Source of the DNA: Methylosarcina fibrata AML-C10
GTDB taxonomy: Bacteria > Pseudomonadota > Gammaproteobacteria > Methylococcales > Methylomonadaceae
Length of the DNA: 64,000 bases
Direction of reading: 5' to 3'
NCBI RefSeq assembly: GCF_000372865.1
Contig: NZ_KB889965.1
Coordinates: 1,509,902-1,573,901, forward strand
Below the pieces are notes generated by a model. The model had not been told where the DNA came from, did no database searches, and worked only from the letters and a program-made list of their open reading frames with translations. The position numbers were made by a program, and so were the translations under genes. This document shows, in pieces, positions 1 to 8,471 of the stretch; positions within the stretch are counted from its first letter, which is position 1; each line of letters begins with the position of its first letter.

Positions 1-1691
1 TGCTGAAAGCGCTGGATGATGTCGGTTATGAAACACCCTCCCCGATTCAGGCCCAATGCATTCCATACATGCTCGAAGGCCGAGACGTTCTCGGCCAGGC
101 GCAAACGGGAACCGGCAAGACCGCGGCGTTTGCCCTGCCCATTCTGTCCCGCATCGATCTGAAGCGGAAAGAGCCCCAGGTGCTGGTGCTGGCGCCGACG
201 CGCGAACTGGCCATTCAGGTGGCCGAAGCGTTTCAGCGCTATGCCGCGCACATGAAAGGCTTCCATGTCCTGCCGATCTATGGCGGGCAGGACTACACCT
301 CGCAATTGCGGCAACTTGGCCGGGGCGCCCACGTGGTCGTGGGCACGCCGGGGCGGGTCATGGACCACATGCGGCGAGGCACCTTGAAACTGGACAATCT
401 GAGCGTGCTGGTTCTCGACGAAGCCGACGAAATGCTGCGCATGGGCTTTATCGACGACGTCGAATGGATTCTCGAACAAACGCCCGACACCCGACAGACG
501 GCCTTGTTCTCCGCGACCATGCCGGCGCCGATCCGAAAAATCGCCCACGATTATCTCAACAACCCCGAACAGATCACGATCAAGGTCGCCACGATGACGG
601 CGGAAAACATCCGCCAGCGCTACTGGGTGGTCAGCGGCATCCACAAACTGGACGCCCTGACCCGCATTCTGGAAGTCGAAACCTTCGACGGCATGATCAT
701 TTTCGTCCGAACCAAGACCGCCACGGTCGAGCTCGCGGAAAAACTGGAAGCCCGTGGCTTTTCCGCCGCCGCGATCAACGGCGACATGTCGCAGGCACTC
801 AGGGAACGCGCCATCGCCAACCTCAAAAGCGGCAAGCTGGACATCCTGATCGCGACCGACGTGGCCGCGCGCGGACTCGACGTGGACCGGATCACCCACG
901 TGGTCAATTACGACATTCCCTACGATACCGAATCGTACATCCACCGTATCGGACGGACCGGCCGCGCCGGTCGCACCGGCGACGCCATCCTGTTCGTCGC
1001 GCCCAGAGAGCGGCGGCTGCTCAGCAACATCGAGAAAGCCACCAAACAAAAAGTGGAAGAGATGGGCCTGCCGTCCACCGAAGCCATCAACAACAAGCGC
1101 ATCGCCCGCTTCAAGCAGAACATAACCGATACTCTGGCTGAGGAAGGGCTGAGCTTCTACACTCAACTGATCGAGCAGTACCAGCAGGAACATAACGTGA
1201 GCGCGCTGGAAATCGCATCGGCCTTGGCCAAACTGGTGCAGGGCGACACGCCCTTGCTGATGCAGAACCCGCCGAAAAAACCGGCGGAGTTCCGGGAAGA
1301 AAAAGGACATCGGGAAGGCAAACCCGGCAAGGAGCGCAAACCCCGGCGCAGCTTCGGCGCGGACATCGAAATGGAGCTGTTCCGCATCGAAGTGGGCCAT
1401 ATCCACGGCGTCAAGCCGGGCAACATCGTCGGCGCCATCGCCAACGAGACCGGAATCGACGGCGACCACATCGCCCGCATCAAGATCGAGAACGATTACA
1501 GCACCGTCGAGCTTCCGGCCGGCATGCCGAAAGAACTGTTGAAGGAATTGAAAAAAATCCGGGTGGCCGGCCAGCCGCTGAACATTTCCAGAATGGCCGA
1601 CTCCGCCGGTAACCAGGCCAAGGAAGCCGCCGCCAAGAAACTGGCGAAAAGCAAAAAACGCGTGGGCTCCACTTCGAAGCGGGCCAAATAG
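1..1691 (+). CDS. deaD: DEAD-box ATP-dependent RNA helicase, CsdA/DeaD type (5' end outside window)
   Basis: ATP-dependent RNA unwinding, in this family linked to ribosome assembly, mRNA decay and cold adaptation. The reading frame is open from the first bases of the window and includes the Q motif (TPSPIQAQCIP), so the true start lies upstream. All helicase motifs are present in order: AQTGTGKT, PTRELAIQ, TPGR, VLDEADEM, SAT, TDVAARGLD and HRIGRTGRAG. A basic linker follows, then a DbpA/CsdA-type RNA-binding domain (around FRIEVGHIHGVKPGNIVGAI) and a lysine-rich tail. The RNA-binding domain and long C-terminus favour CsdA/DeaD over RhlB or SrmB. The next gene is convergent. Confidence 0.93.
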   Translation, partial: LKALDDVGYETPSPIQAQCIPYMLEGRDVLGQAQTGTGKTAAFALPILSRIDLKRKEPQVLVLAPTRELAIQVAEAFQRYAAHMKGFHVLPIYGGQDYTSQLRQLGRGAHVVVGTPGRVMDHMRRGTLKLDNLSVLVLDEADEMLRMGFIDDVEWILEQTPDTRQTALFSATMPAPIRKIAHDYLNNPEQITIKVATMTAENIRQRYWVVSGIHKLDALTRILEVETFDGMIIFVRTKTATVELAEKLEARGFSAAAINGDMSQALRERAIANLKSGKLDILIATDVAARGLDVDRITHVVNYDIPYDTESYIHRIGRTGRAGRTGDAILFVAPRERRLLSNIEKATKQKVEEMGLPSTEAINNKRIARFKQNITDTLAEEGLSFYTQLIEQYQQEHNVSALEIASALAKLVQGDTPLLMQNPPKKPAEFREEKGHREGKPGKERKPRRSFGADIEMELFRIEVGHIHGVKPGNIVGAIANETGIDGDHIARIKIENDYSTVELPAGMPKELLKELKKIRVAGQPLNISRMADSAGNQAKEAAAKKLAKSKKRVGSTSKRAK

Positions 1692-1708
1692 GGGAACCGC
1701 TTTCGAGG

Positions 1709-2296
1709 CTAGCGCGCGTTCCGGTTCATCAGGTTCCAGATCGAGCCCACGTCCGACCTCGGTATCGCTAAATAAAGCGTAATCGCAATCTGCTCGATCG
1801 CAGCCAAAAGGCAGATGACCGCCGCCGTCCGGAACGGCCAGGCAGGCCCGCCCAGGAACAGCACATACAAGGTCAGTCCCACCGATGCGGCCGCCAGCTT
1901 GACTCCCCACGTGTGATAGCTGGTCAGTTGCCCGAATTTGAGGAATCCGGCGATCGGGGGCAGCAGGAAGCTGGCGATGATGAAGCTCACGAACAGCGCT
2001 TCCCTCCGGACTATGTCGGGCCACAGCCACCAGCAGCTCACCGATATCGTTAAATAATTGACGATATCGGCCCAACTGTCGAGTTTCGCTCCGAAATCGC
2101 TGACCTGATGGGTCAGGCGGGCAACGAAACCGTCCAGCACGTCGGTCAGGAAAGCCACTGCCAATAAAGCCATAAAGGCGAAGCCGCGCCCGTTCCAGGC
2201 CAGCCACAACAAGACCGGCGCCGCGACGAAGCGGAATCCGGTCAGCAGGTTGGGAATGCTCATTCTGGATTGTTCAGAGTCGGTTTTGACGATCAT
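1709..2296 (-). CDS. CDP-alcohol phosphatidyltransferase family membrane protein
   Basis: Enzymes of this family transfer a phosphatidyl group from CDP-diacylglycerol, or a similar CDP-activated lipid, to an alcohol at the inner membrane. The signature D-x2-DG-x2-AR-x8-G-x3-D-x3-D is complete (DVLDGFVAR, then GAKLDSWAD). Several hydrophobic helices surround it, and 195 aa is typical of the family. The ATG overlaps the stop of the upstream phosphohydrolase gene (ATGA), which indicates translational coupling. It is the last gene of a three-gene operon with the EEP-fold and CarS-like genes. The acceptor alcohol cannot be read from the sequence, so pgsA, pssA or a special lipid are all possible. 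Confidence 0.88.
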   Translation of the reverse strand: MIVKTDSEQSRMSIPNLLTGFRFVAAPVLLWLAWNGRGFAFMALLAVAFLTDVLDGFVARLTHQVSDFGAKLDSWADIVNYLTISVSCWWLWPDIVRREALFVSFIIASFLLPPIAGFLKFGQLTSYHTWGVKLAAASVGLTLYVLFLGGPAWPFRTAAVICLLAAIEQIAITLYLAIPRSDVGSIWNLMNRNAR

Positions 2297-3045
2297 AATG
2301 CAAAAGAAGCTGCTAACGGCGCATGATCGGAGAGCATGCGCCAGGGTTTATGAGAAAGCCGTTCACAACTGATTGGAGTCAATCCGCGAAAATAAATTCG
2401 ATCCATCGGTAAGATCGGCAGCCAGGAAGGAAAGGTGCGGGCGTATCCGCCATGGGTCACGCGGAAGACTTCCTGCAAGCCGAGATGGTCGTGAAAAAAA
2501 GATTCGGCCCGCCCCATCCAGTCGTTGAAATCGCCCGCCACGATCAGCGGCGCGTCCCGGGGCACGTGGCTTTCGATGCGGTCGCACAGGCGGGTCAACT
2601 GCATGCTCCGCTCCTTGCCGGTCAAGCCGAAATGAATGCAGACGATATGCACTTCCGTTCCGCTTTTCGGGTCCTGAATGACGCCGTGCAATACGCTTCG
2701 GCTCGCCCAGGGATAGGGCGATACGTTGATGTTTTCCCAACTGACGAAAGGAAAACGGCTCAGGATGGCGTTGCCGTGATGGCCTGCGTTATAGACCGCG
2801 TTTTTCCCGTAAATATAGAAAGGCCAGAGCCCTTCGGCGATAAACTCGAACTGGGACAGTTTGGGCCAGTTTTCAATCAGTCTTTCATGATGGCGGTGCT
2901 CGCCCTGCATCTCCTGAAGAAACAGCAGATCGGCGTCGGCTTCCGCCAGGGCGTCGCGAATCTGATGCAGGACAAAGCTGCGGTTGCCCGGATTGAAACC
3001 CTTATGAACGTTATAAGATATCACCCGCAATCCTTTCTCTTTCAT
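2293..3045 (-). CDS. Endonuclease/exonuclease/phosphatase (EEP) family phosphohydrolase
   Basis: The EEP fold covers DNA nucleases, inositol phosphatases and sphingomyelinase-type phosphodiesterases. Visible motifs are ISYNVHKG near the N-terminus, FLQE (catalytic Glu), GNAILSRFP, VAGDFNDW and the closing SDHAPL (catalytic Asp-His). There is no signal peptide, so it is probably cytoplasmic. I chose the ATG at 3045. A GTG two codons upstream (3051) is possible. It lies between the CarS-like gene and the phosphatidyltransferase gene. That context suggests a lipid phosphodiesterase or phosphatase role rather than DNA repair, but this is inference. Confidence 0.85.
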   Translation of the reverse strand: MKEKGLRVISYNVHKGFNPGNRSFVLHQIRDALAEADADLLFLQEMQGEHRHHERLIENWPKLSQFEFIAEGLWPFYIYGKNAVYNAGHHGNAILSRFPFVSWENINVSPYPWASRSVLHGVIQDPKSGTEVHIVCIHFGLTGKERSMQLTRLCDRIESHVPRDAPLIVAGDFNDWMGRAESFFHDHLGLQEVFRVTHGGYARTFPSWLPILPMDRIYFRGLTPISCERLSHKPWRMLSDHAPLAASFAL

Positions 3046-3103
3046 CGGCACCCAACCTGTCTATTGACGATAGGCGAATCATAAACCGAATGATTTCCGC
3101 TGT

Positions 3104-3595
3104 CTAATAGGGCCGTTTTTTGATGCGCAGCCTATAAAGTATCGGGGAACCCCACTCCTCGATCAGTAAAAAGCCCATGGCGACCAGGGCGATATCGCTC
3201 CAGCTCAAGCCCAAAGCCTCTTTCAGCAATAATGACGGGAGCACCGATTCCGGCAGCGTGTCGAGCCCCCTGGCCCGGCTGCTTTCCTTCAGGTTCAAAC
3301 GCCGCTTGAGAAAACTTGACAGCAAATCGCCGAGCATGGCGTAGAGCGCAAACAGCGTACCGGTGGCCCATTCCCATCCGACCAGCCCGGAAGCGGCCAC
3401 GGTCATCGCGACGGAAGCCGCGAGCCCCCGCCACGTTTTGGCCCTGCCGAACAAGGGCCGGCCGTCCGGCAGCGCCAGACCGGCATCGATAGGCCCGGCA
3501 CAGCGTCGCCCCCATAGCCGGTCGGCCAGGACCGGAGCGCCGTTGGCGACGACCAACAGCATTAATACCTGAAACAGACATTCCCAACAAACCAT
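3104..3595 (-). CDS. CDP-archaeol synthase (CarS)-like membrane protein
   Basis: The protein resembles the CarS/DUF46 family, which activates lipid phosphate with CTP in archaea and has scattered bacterial members. Diagnostic stretches are PLFGRAKTWRG, a membrane helix ending in GDLLSSFLKRR, and RARGLDTLPESVLP, which match the conserved cytosolic loops of the family. It has several hydrophobic segments in 163 aa, a normal length. It is first in a minus-strand operon with the EEP-fold protein (52-59 bp gap) and the CDP-alcohol phosphatidyltransferase. This pairing of a CDP-lipid maker with a CDP-lipid user suggests a dedicated lipid branch. The substrate in a bacterium without archaeal lipids is unknown. 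Confidence 0.78.
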   Translation of the reverse strand: MVCWECLFQVLMLLVVANGAPVLADRLWGRRCAGPIDAGLALPDGRPLFGRAKTWRGLAASVAMTVAASGLVGWEWATGTLFALYAMLGDLLSSFLKRRLNLKESSRARGLDTLPESVLPSLLLKEALGLSWSDIALVAMGFLLIEEWGSPILYRLRIKKRPY

Positions 3596-3673
3596 AACCG
3601 ACTATCGAGCGAATTCCCGGAATTTCTTAGCCTATCCTAAAACCCGTCCGTTAAAGAAAAATTTCAATATCGC

Positions 3674-4027
3674 TTGGACAACGAAATGCTTACCGGGTTT
3701 TCCGGGCTCGAAATAGGGCAGCGCACTCTCCAGAACGAGCAAGATGGCGCCTGGACGAATCAAAAAGTGGACAAAGCCGGCGCTCTCAAGCCCGGCATCT
3801 ACAACCTTTATCTGGCGGAACAAGCGGACAAAACAAAGCGTTACGATGGCGTCATCGTGCATGTCGACAGCAACCACATACCAGCAAATAGAAAAGAAAT
3901 TCGTTCTACATTCCCGGAATGATTTCGATAGCGTACCTGCTATCGGGAATATTAAAAGCATCAGTTCAACGATCAAGGCGAGGCTGTGGTTTCGTCCGAT
4001 GCAGTTAAAATCAGCAGGGATCTGTAG
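3674..4027 (+). pseudogene. Decayed KfrB-domain gene (conjugative plasmid remnant)
   Basis: Three reading frames have to be joined to recover a KfrB-like domain. Frame one gives LKPGIYNLYLAEQ and GVIVHVDSNH. A shift near 3882 leads to YQQ, KKFVLHSRNDFDSVPAIG and KSIS. A second shift near 3968 leads to NDQGEAVVSSDAVKISRDL and a stop at 4027. The order matches the known domain (a G-x-Y start, a histidine and YQ pair, then an HDR/HSR-like strand and a P-x-G). KfrB domains are typical of IncP and related plasmids and of conjugative elements. The IS481-type element begins about a dozen bases after the stop. The assignment rests on my recall of the family. Confidence 0.5.
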
Positions 4028-4032
4028 TAATT

Positions 4033-4039
4033 CAAATCT
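4033..4039. repeat. Left target-site duplication of the IS481-type element
   Basis: The heptamer CAAATCT here recurs at 12059-12065 immediately outside the other IS end. It marks the target duplicated by insertion. Confidence 0.6.
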
Positions 4040-4084
4040 AATCGGACAGTGACTGGTGTTTTAGCGGTGTCTGTCCGGTTAAAT

Positions 4085-4974
4085 TCAGCCTAGATCTTTT
4101 TCATTCCAGACTGTTTTACCAGCGATCAGGGTTGCCATTGGCGTTCGCCCACAGCACATTTTACCCTGATGCGTTCGCTGATTATTGTAGACATCGAGCC
4201 AGTCGTCCAGGTCTTTTTGCAAGGCCGCCAGATCGTTATACAGGTGCTTGCGCAAGGTGACCTGATAAAACTCCTGCAGGATCGTCTTGTGGAAGCGTTC
4301 GCAGATGCCATTGGTCTGCGGGGATTTGACCTTGGTCTTGCTGTATTCGATGTCGTTGATCGCCAGATAGAGCTGGTAATCGTGGGTTTCTGCCCGGCCA
4401 CAGTATTCGCTGCCCCGATCGGTCAGAATGCGCAGCATCGGTAGCTGCTCCGCCTCGAAGAACGGCAGCCCCTTGTCGTTCAACAGATCAGCGGCCGTGA
4501 TCGGGGTTTTGGTGGTATAGAGCTTGGCAAAGGCGACTTTGGAGTAGGTATCGACAAAGGTCTGCTGATACACCCGCCCGACGCCTTTAAAGGTGCCGAC
4601 ATAGAAGGTGTCTTGGGAACCCAGATAGCCCGGATGCGCCGTCTCGATTTCCCCGCTGACTTCGTCATCCTGCTTTTTCTTTTCCAGGGCGGCGACTTGC
4701 GCTTCGGTCAGGATCAACCCTTGCTCCGCTACCTTCGCTTCCAGGGCTTTCAAACGCGCCTTGAAGCTCGCCAGGTCATGCCGCAGCCAGATGCTGCGCA
4801 CACCGCTGGGCGAAACGAACACGCCGGCCTTGCGCAACTCATTGCTCACCCTGACTGGCCGTAGGCAGGATAATCCAGGGCATGGGTCAATACGGCTCGT
4901 TCCGTGGCTTCATCGACTCGGTTCTTCAGGTTCGGCTGGCGTCGGCTCTTGTCGAACAGGGCTTCAATCCCACC
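4085..4974 (-). pseudogene. IS481-family transposase, C-terminal part (frameshifted)
   Basis: DDE-type (rve) transposase domain with visible acidic residues in FVDTYSKVAFAKLY, ILTDRGSEYCG and NGICERFHKTIL, followed by the usual YNNQRTHQGKMCCGRTP end. The intact open stretch is 4085-4849. Upstream codons encoding GGIEALFDKSRRQPNLKNRV and LTHALDYPAYGQ are in a different frame because one base is missing near 4855 (GQ-RVSNEL). The gene is then cut at 4974 by the transposon. The missing N-terminus is at 11825-11974. It cannot make an active enzyme as it stands. Confidence 0.85.
4969..4974. repeat. Left target-site duplication (CCCACC) of the Tn552/Tn5053-type transposon
   Basis: CCCACC directly precedes the transposon end TGTAATTTTC and is repeated at 11825-11830 directly after the other end. 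Collapsing the two copies restores the IS481 transposase reading frame, which supports duplication on insertion. Confidence 0.8.
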
Positions 4975-5070
4975 TGTAATTTTCTAAATTATTTGGCGCA
5001 GATTTTTTGGCATTATTTGGCGCCTCAGGATTCGACTCTCTTGCCTTGGGTGTAGCAATAGAAAAGACCT
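4975..5070 (-). repeat. Outer left transposon end with fragment of a second resolvase gene
   Basis: The sequence is homologous to 8587-8655. It has the same TIR, the same stop region and codons for a degenerate resolvase C-terminus (FYCYTQGKRVES against FYRYTQSKKVEN). It keeps two copies of ATTATTTGGCGC (4988-4999 and 5012-5023), 24 bp apart. The inner end has only one. Homology stops at about 5070. Confidence 0.8.
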
Positions 5071-5104
5071 GTTTTCGTTTTTTATGTTTTTTATTAGGGC
5101 AGGG

Positions 5105-5297
5105 GTCATGATCGACTCCAAGGATATAGGACGTAAAAAATTGTTGGCCTTATCCTATCCGAGACAGTTACCGTGGATCGTCGGCGAGCTGGGAAGATGC
5201 ACTCACGGATTTGTGCCAGCGGGGACTGAAGACGGCACCGAAATTGGCTGTCGGAGACGGGGCGTTGGGGCTCTGGAAAGCTGTCGCCAAACTTTGA
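5105..5297 (+). pseudogene. IS256 (Mutator)-type transposase remnant
   Basis: In one frame the sequence gives VMIDSKDIGRKKLLAL. After a frameshift near 5158 it gives RDSYRGSSASWEDALTDL, then QRGLKTAPKLAVGDGALGLW and KAVAKL with a stop at 5295. This is the conserved central region of IS256-family transposases (the L-A-V-x-D-G and SW-x-x-LL-DL region). Only about 60 codons remain, so it is debris, possibly left from capture of the cargo. Confidence 0.7.
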
Positions 5298-5322
5298 CCG
5301 GAGACCGGGTTCAAGAAATCAG

Positions 5323-6195
5323 TTAAAGAGTGGATAGACTGGCAAGCAACGCCTTAATGTCGGTTTTTTTGCGGCTTTGCGGCAAGCCGATGGCATAAAT
5401 CTGGCGGCTGATTTCAGGATTGGCTAAATAGCGGCACTGCACGTCCTGAGCGTTCAAAGGCAGCGTATACTCCGGCATCAATGCGACGCCAAGGTCGGCG
5501 CGAATCAGATTAATGATCCAGTCTTCGCTGTTGCTTCGGTAAGAAGCGTAGAGGTTGATCTCTTGATCCTGGCAGACTGCCTTGAGTTTTTCCCTTAATT
5601 CGCAGTTGAGCCGATCCAGATACGGTTCTGTCTGTATTTCTTTCAAGTCTATCCGGGACAGGCGATTAAAGCGGTGGTTGCTGTGAAAAGCCACGACGTA
5701 GCGTTCCGTATAGAGTAGCGTTGATTGATAAGGCGGCGCCAAGAGTTGAGTCGGGGCGCTGATCACCACATCCAGCAAATCCGCTTCCAGTTGCTTCAGC
5801 AAATCGGTCTCAGTGCCGATAATCAGTTCAAATTCGATATTGGGGAATTCTTGCCGGTAATGGGCAAAGACAGGACCTAACCGTTGTGCGCCTACGGTTT
5901 CCATCATGCCTATCCGCAGCGGAACACTGTTCAACCGGGTAAAGCGGATCGCATCGGCTTTGGTGGCCAAGGTTTCTTTGTATATTTTCCGTAAATTAGG
6001 CTCGACCATTCGGCCGAGGGGAGTCAGTAAGCATCCTGAACGGTCCCGCGTGAATAATTCACCGCCTAATTCATCCTCCAGTTTTTTGATGGCCTGGGTC
6101 AACGACGGCTGGGATATATAGCTGAATTGCGCGGCGCGGGTAAAACTGCCATGATCGCAGACAGCCAAAAAATAACGGATTTGGTGCAGTTCCAT
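5323..6195 (-). CDS. LysR-family transcriptional regulator (transposon cargo)
   Basis: A DNA-binding regulator of 290 aa, normal for the family. The N-terminal winged helix-turn-helix is clear (HQIRYFLAVCDHGSFTRAA, then ISQPSLTQAIKKLEDELG). A periplasmic-binding-protein-like effector domain follows from about residue 90. It is divergent from the EthD-like gene at 6320, with a 124-bp shared promoter region containing a perfect T-N11-A type palindrome at 6216-6230. This is the standard arrangement for a LysR activator of the adjacent operon and of itself. The effector is unknown, probably a metabolite handled by the three genes next door. Confidence 0.9.
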   Translation of the reverse strand: MELHQIRYFLAVCDHGSFTRAAQFSYISQPSLTQAIKKLEDELGGELFTRDRSGCLLTPLGRMVEPNLRKIYKETLATKADAIRFTRLNSVPLRIGMMETVGAQRLGPVFAHYRQEFPNIEFELIIGTETDLLKQLEADLLDVVISAPTQLLAPPYQSTLLYTERYVVAFHSNHRFNRLSRIDLKEIQTEPYLDRLNCELREKLKAVCQDQEINLYASYRSNSEDWIINLIRADLGVALMPEYTLPLNAQDVQCRYLANPEISRQIYAIGLPQSRKKTDIKALLASLSTL

Positions 6196-6215
6196 AAGTG
6201 CTCGCTCCGATCATT

Positions 6216-6230
6216 ATAGTTAAAAACTAT
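6216..6230. promoter_or_regulatory. Putative LysR operator (T-N11-A palindrome)
   Basis: ATAGTTAAAAACTAT is a perfect 15-bp palindrome containing the LysR-type core T-N11-A. It lies between the divergent lysR (start 6195) and the EthD-like gene (start 6320), close to the lysR start, where an autoregulatory recognition site is normally found. Confidence 0.55.
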
Positions 6231-6319
6231 TCTTTCATAGACAGTTTGTATTTTACAATCCTTATATTTCAATCCTATCATACTCCACATCATAAACAAA
6301 TGCTATGAAAGGAGAGATT

Positions 6320-6646
6320 ATGAAAGCGGCAAAATTAATAGTCATGTATCCCACACCATCCGATGTGGCCGTGTTCGAACGCCGCTATGCACAGGAACAC
6401 GTGCCGATGGCGGTCGAAAAACTGGCCGGAAAAATTCGTTTTGACGCCAACTTGATTACCTCGGCACCGGGACGGGAGCAGGCGCCTTATCACCGGATCG
6501 CCGAAGTGTATTTCCCCTCCATGACGGCGTTGGAAGACTGCCTGATGTCACCCGGTGGTCAGGAAACGGCGGCGCATGCGGTCGAAATTTCGAGCGGGGG
6601 GGCGCCTTTGTTCCTGATTGCAGAAGTCGAAACCTTCGTTTTTTAA
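6320..6646 (+). CDS. EthD-like (dimeric alpha-beta barrel) protein
   Basis: A small protein of 108 aa resembling the EthD family, whose members accompany oxidative catabolic enzymes but mostly lack a defined reaction. The pattern is typical: KLIVMYPTPSDVAVFERRYA, EHVPMAVEKLAG, then a strand-rich half ending in FLIAEVETFVF. I chose the ATG at 6320 because AAAGGAGAGA lies just upstream. The ATG at 6305 has no ribosome-binding site and overlaps that sequence. It is the first gene of the cargo operon under the LysR gene, followed after 32 bp by the AhpD-like gene. Confidence 0.75.
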   Translation: MKAAKLIVMYPTPSDVAVFERRYAQEHVPMAVEKLAGKIRFDANLITSAPGREQAPYHRIAEVYFPSMTALEDCLMSPGGQETAAHAVEISSGGAPLFLIAEVETFVF

Positions 6647-6678
6647 GCGGACTACCAGGGATTATTCCAAGGGCTCTT

Positions 6679-7209
6679 ATGTCTTACCTGCCTTCAAATC
6701 CGGAGATGGCCACGCTGGCCGAATTATTGGCTCAATATCCCCGAAGCGGCATCCTGTTGTGGAAGCTGTTGGAAAACGTCAAGGCGAGTTTTTCGCCGCA
6801 AGACCGCGGGATGGGTGAACTGCTGATCGCCTACATCTCGGGACTCAATCAGTCGGCGTTCTGCTATGAGGTGCATAAGCGTTCAGCCATGCAATTAGGG
6901 GTTGAAGCGGTCGTCTTCGGCCAATTAAAAGTCGACATCGACAGGGCGAATATGGAGACGAAATTAAAGCCGATCCTGCAGTTTGTAAAAAAACTGACAT
7001 TAACCCCGCAGCTGATCTCTCAGGCGGATGTTAAGGCCATTTTTGAGGCAGGGTGGGACGAACGCCGCTTTCTTGACGCAATTTGCCTGTGCGCGGTTGT
7101 CAACTGCATGAATCGGCTGGCCATAGGGATTGGCATCGATCAAACAATATCCGACTCGCCAACGCTGTTGTCTGTGACCAGGCTGGTACGGGTCGGCCTC
7201 CTTCATTAA
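6679..7209 (+). CDS. AhpD-like / carboxymuconolactone decarboxylase-type protein with an altered active site
   Basis: All-helical protein of 176 aa that fits the AhpD-like (peroxidase-related) superfamily: GMGELLIAYISGLNQSAFCYEVHKRSAMQLG. Members normally carry C-x-x-C ahead of the histidine. Here the first position is Ser (S-A-F-C-Y-E-V-H), so only one active-site Cys is visible. A disulfide-based peroxidase cycle would need another partner, or the protein does something else. A second cysteine pair (DAICLCAVVNCMNRLA) lies in the C-terminal helix. It sits between the EthD-like gene and the esterase gene in an apparent operon. Confidence 0.7.
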   Translation: MSYLPSNPEMATLAELLAQYPRSGILLWKLLENVKASFSPQDRGMGELLIAYISGLNQSAFCYEVHKRSAMQLGVEAVVFGQLKVDIDRANMETKLKPILQFVKKLTLTPQLISQADVKAIFEAGWDERRFLDAICLCAVVNCMNRLAIGIGIDQTISDSPTLLSVTRLVRVGLLH

Positions 7210-7249
7210 TTGTTTCTTTTGACTGCGATCAACCGACGAGGTGAAGTCG

Positions 7250-8362
7250 ATGAGCACGCTCCTCCTGTTCTTTTTTAGATTATTGATTATTTCAGCGCCC
7301 GTGGTTTTGTTGGTGGGTTTGTTCAAACCCGAATGGCTTAGGTGGCGCAGCAAACAGCCGGACCCCCTGATGACTTTCGTGTTGGCTGCAGGTCTGTTCA
7401 TGGCGGGTTTTACCGGAGCGAGCAAAACCTACTTTTCCGCCGATGAAGAGGTTGTGGAAGCGGCTAAGGAAGATGTGATACCGGCGGCCGCAGACTATAC
7501 GGATCGCCTCGCTGCGGCAGGCTGTCAACCTGGCTCTAAACCGGGCCCGGCCGGCGCCAGCGACGAGGAAGAAACAGATGACGGCATTCGTTTTTCGGTC
7601 AGGACACCCACCAATTATAAAGATACCATCGCCCATCCTTTACTGGTGGTGTATGCGCCGGCCGGCAGGGATCGGGAAGAAGCCGAAGCATTTACCCATT
7701 TGACCCGGGAAGCCACGGCGGCAGGCTTTATTGTCGCGTATGCGGATCACCGCAGGTTATCGCCTGAAGAGGCGGTGCGTCTGGCCCAACTACCCAAAGC
7801 GGTTGAAGAAAAATGGTGCATCGACAGTAAGAGGGTTTTTCTGACCGGACACTCCGACGGCGGCACAACCACGATGGCTATCGCCTTTTTCAACGGTACC
7901 AAGCATATACCCGCCGCCATCGCACCGAGCGCGGTAGGCATCCGTGGGGATGATCTGACAGACCGCAATTGTGTGAAGCCCATACCGGTCATGCTGATGC
8001 ACAGCCGCCGCGACAAGCTGTTCCCGAATTATGGAAAAGAAGCGATTGAATGGTGGGCGAACTGCAATAAATGCGCCACCAAAAAGTACAACCTGGAGGA
8101 CCGCAAATCCTTATCCGGCAAGCCCATGCGCTGGGAAAGCTATTATCGGCACGAACTTGAACAAAAAGCCAAAGATCTGAAAATCGGCCAACCTTTACCC
8201 AATACCATTCCCGTCCAAGGCGTAGAAGGGTGCGTGGCTTACAGCGGCTGTAAAGACGGCGTGCAAACCTGGTATTGCGAAGGCAGCGGCCCGCATCCCG
8301 AATGGCCGGGTAGGAATAAAGCGATGATCGAGTTTTTCAAAGCCGTGAAAACCGACAGGTGA
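7250..8362 (+). CDS. Membrane-anchored alpha/beta hydrolase, PHB-depolymerase/feruloyl-esterase (LpqC-like)
   Basis: Serine esterase of about 370 aa. The N-terminus has two hydrophobic segments (LLLFFFRLLIISAPVVLLVG and VLAAGLFMAGFTGA) that anchor it in the membrane. The catalytic domain carries the nucleophile elbow GHSDGG (Ser about residue 202), a candidate acid in SRRDKLFP and a terminal His in GPHPEW. Several cysteines (NCNKC, GCVAYSGC, YCEG) suggest disulfides and an exported catalytic domain. Start at 7250 (ATG) is preceded by GAGGTG. The GTG at 7241 lies inside that site. Substrate unknown; polyester or aromatic ester is plausible. Confidence 0.78.
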   Translation: MSTLLLFFFRLLIISAPVVLLVGLFKPEWLRWRSKQPDPLMTFVLAAGLFMAGFTGASKTYFSADEEVVEAAKEDVIPAAADYTDRLAAAGCQPGSKPGPAGASDEEETDDGIRFSVRTPTNYKDTIAHPLLVVYAPAGRDREEAEAFTHLTREATAAGFIVAYADHRRLSPEEAVRLAQLPKAVEEKWCIDSKRVFLTGHSDGGTTTMAIAFFNGTKHIPAAIAPSAVGIRGDDLTDRNCVKPIPVMLMHSRRDKLFPNYGKEAIEWWANCNKCATKKYNLEDRKSLSGKPMRWESYYRHELEQKAKDLKIGQPLPNTIPVQGVEGCVAYSGCKDGVQTWYCEGSGPHPEWPGRNKAMIEFFKAVKTDR

Positions 8363-8471
8363 AACCAATCCCTTCACTCTCATCGTGTTTTCTTCGATTG
8401 ATGCTTTTGGTAATGAGCAGACGGATAACATTTTATATCGGTCTTCATTTAGATCGGAGGAGCGTGAGGTT

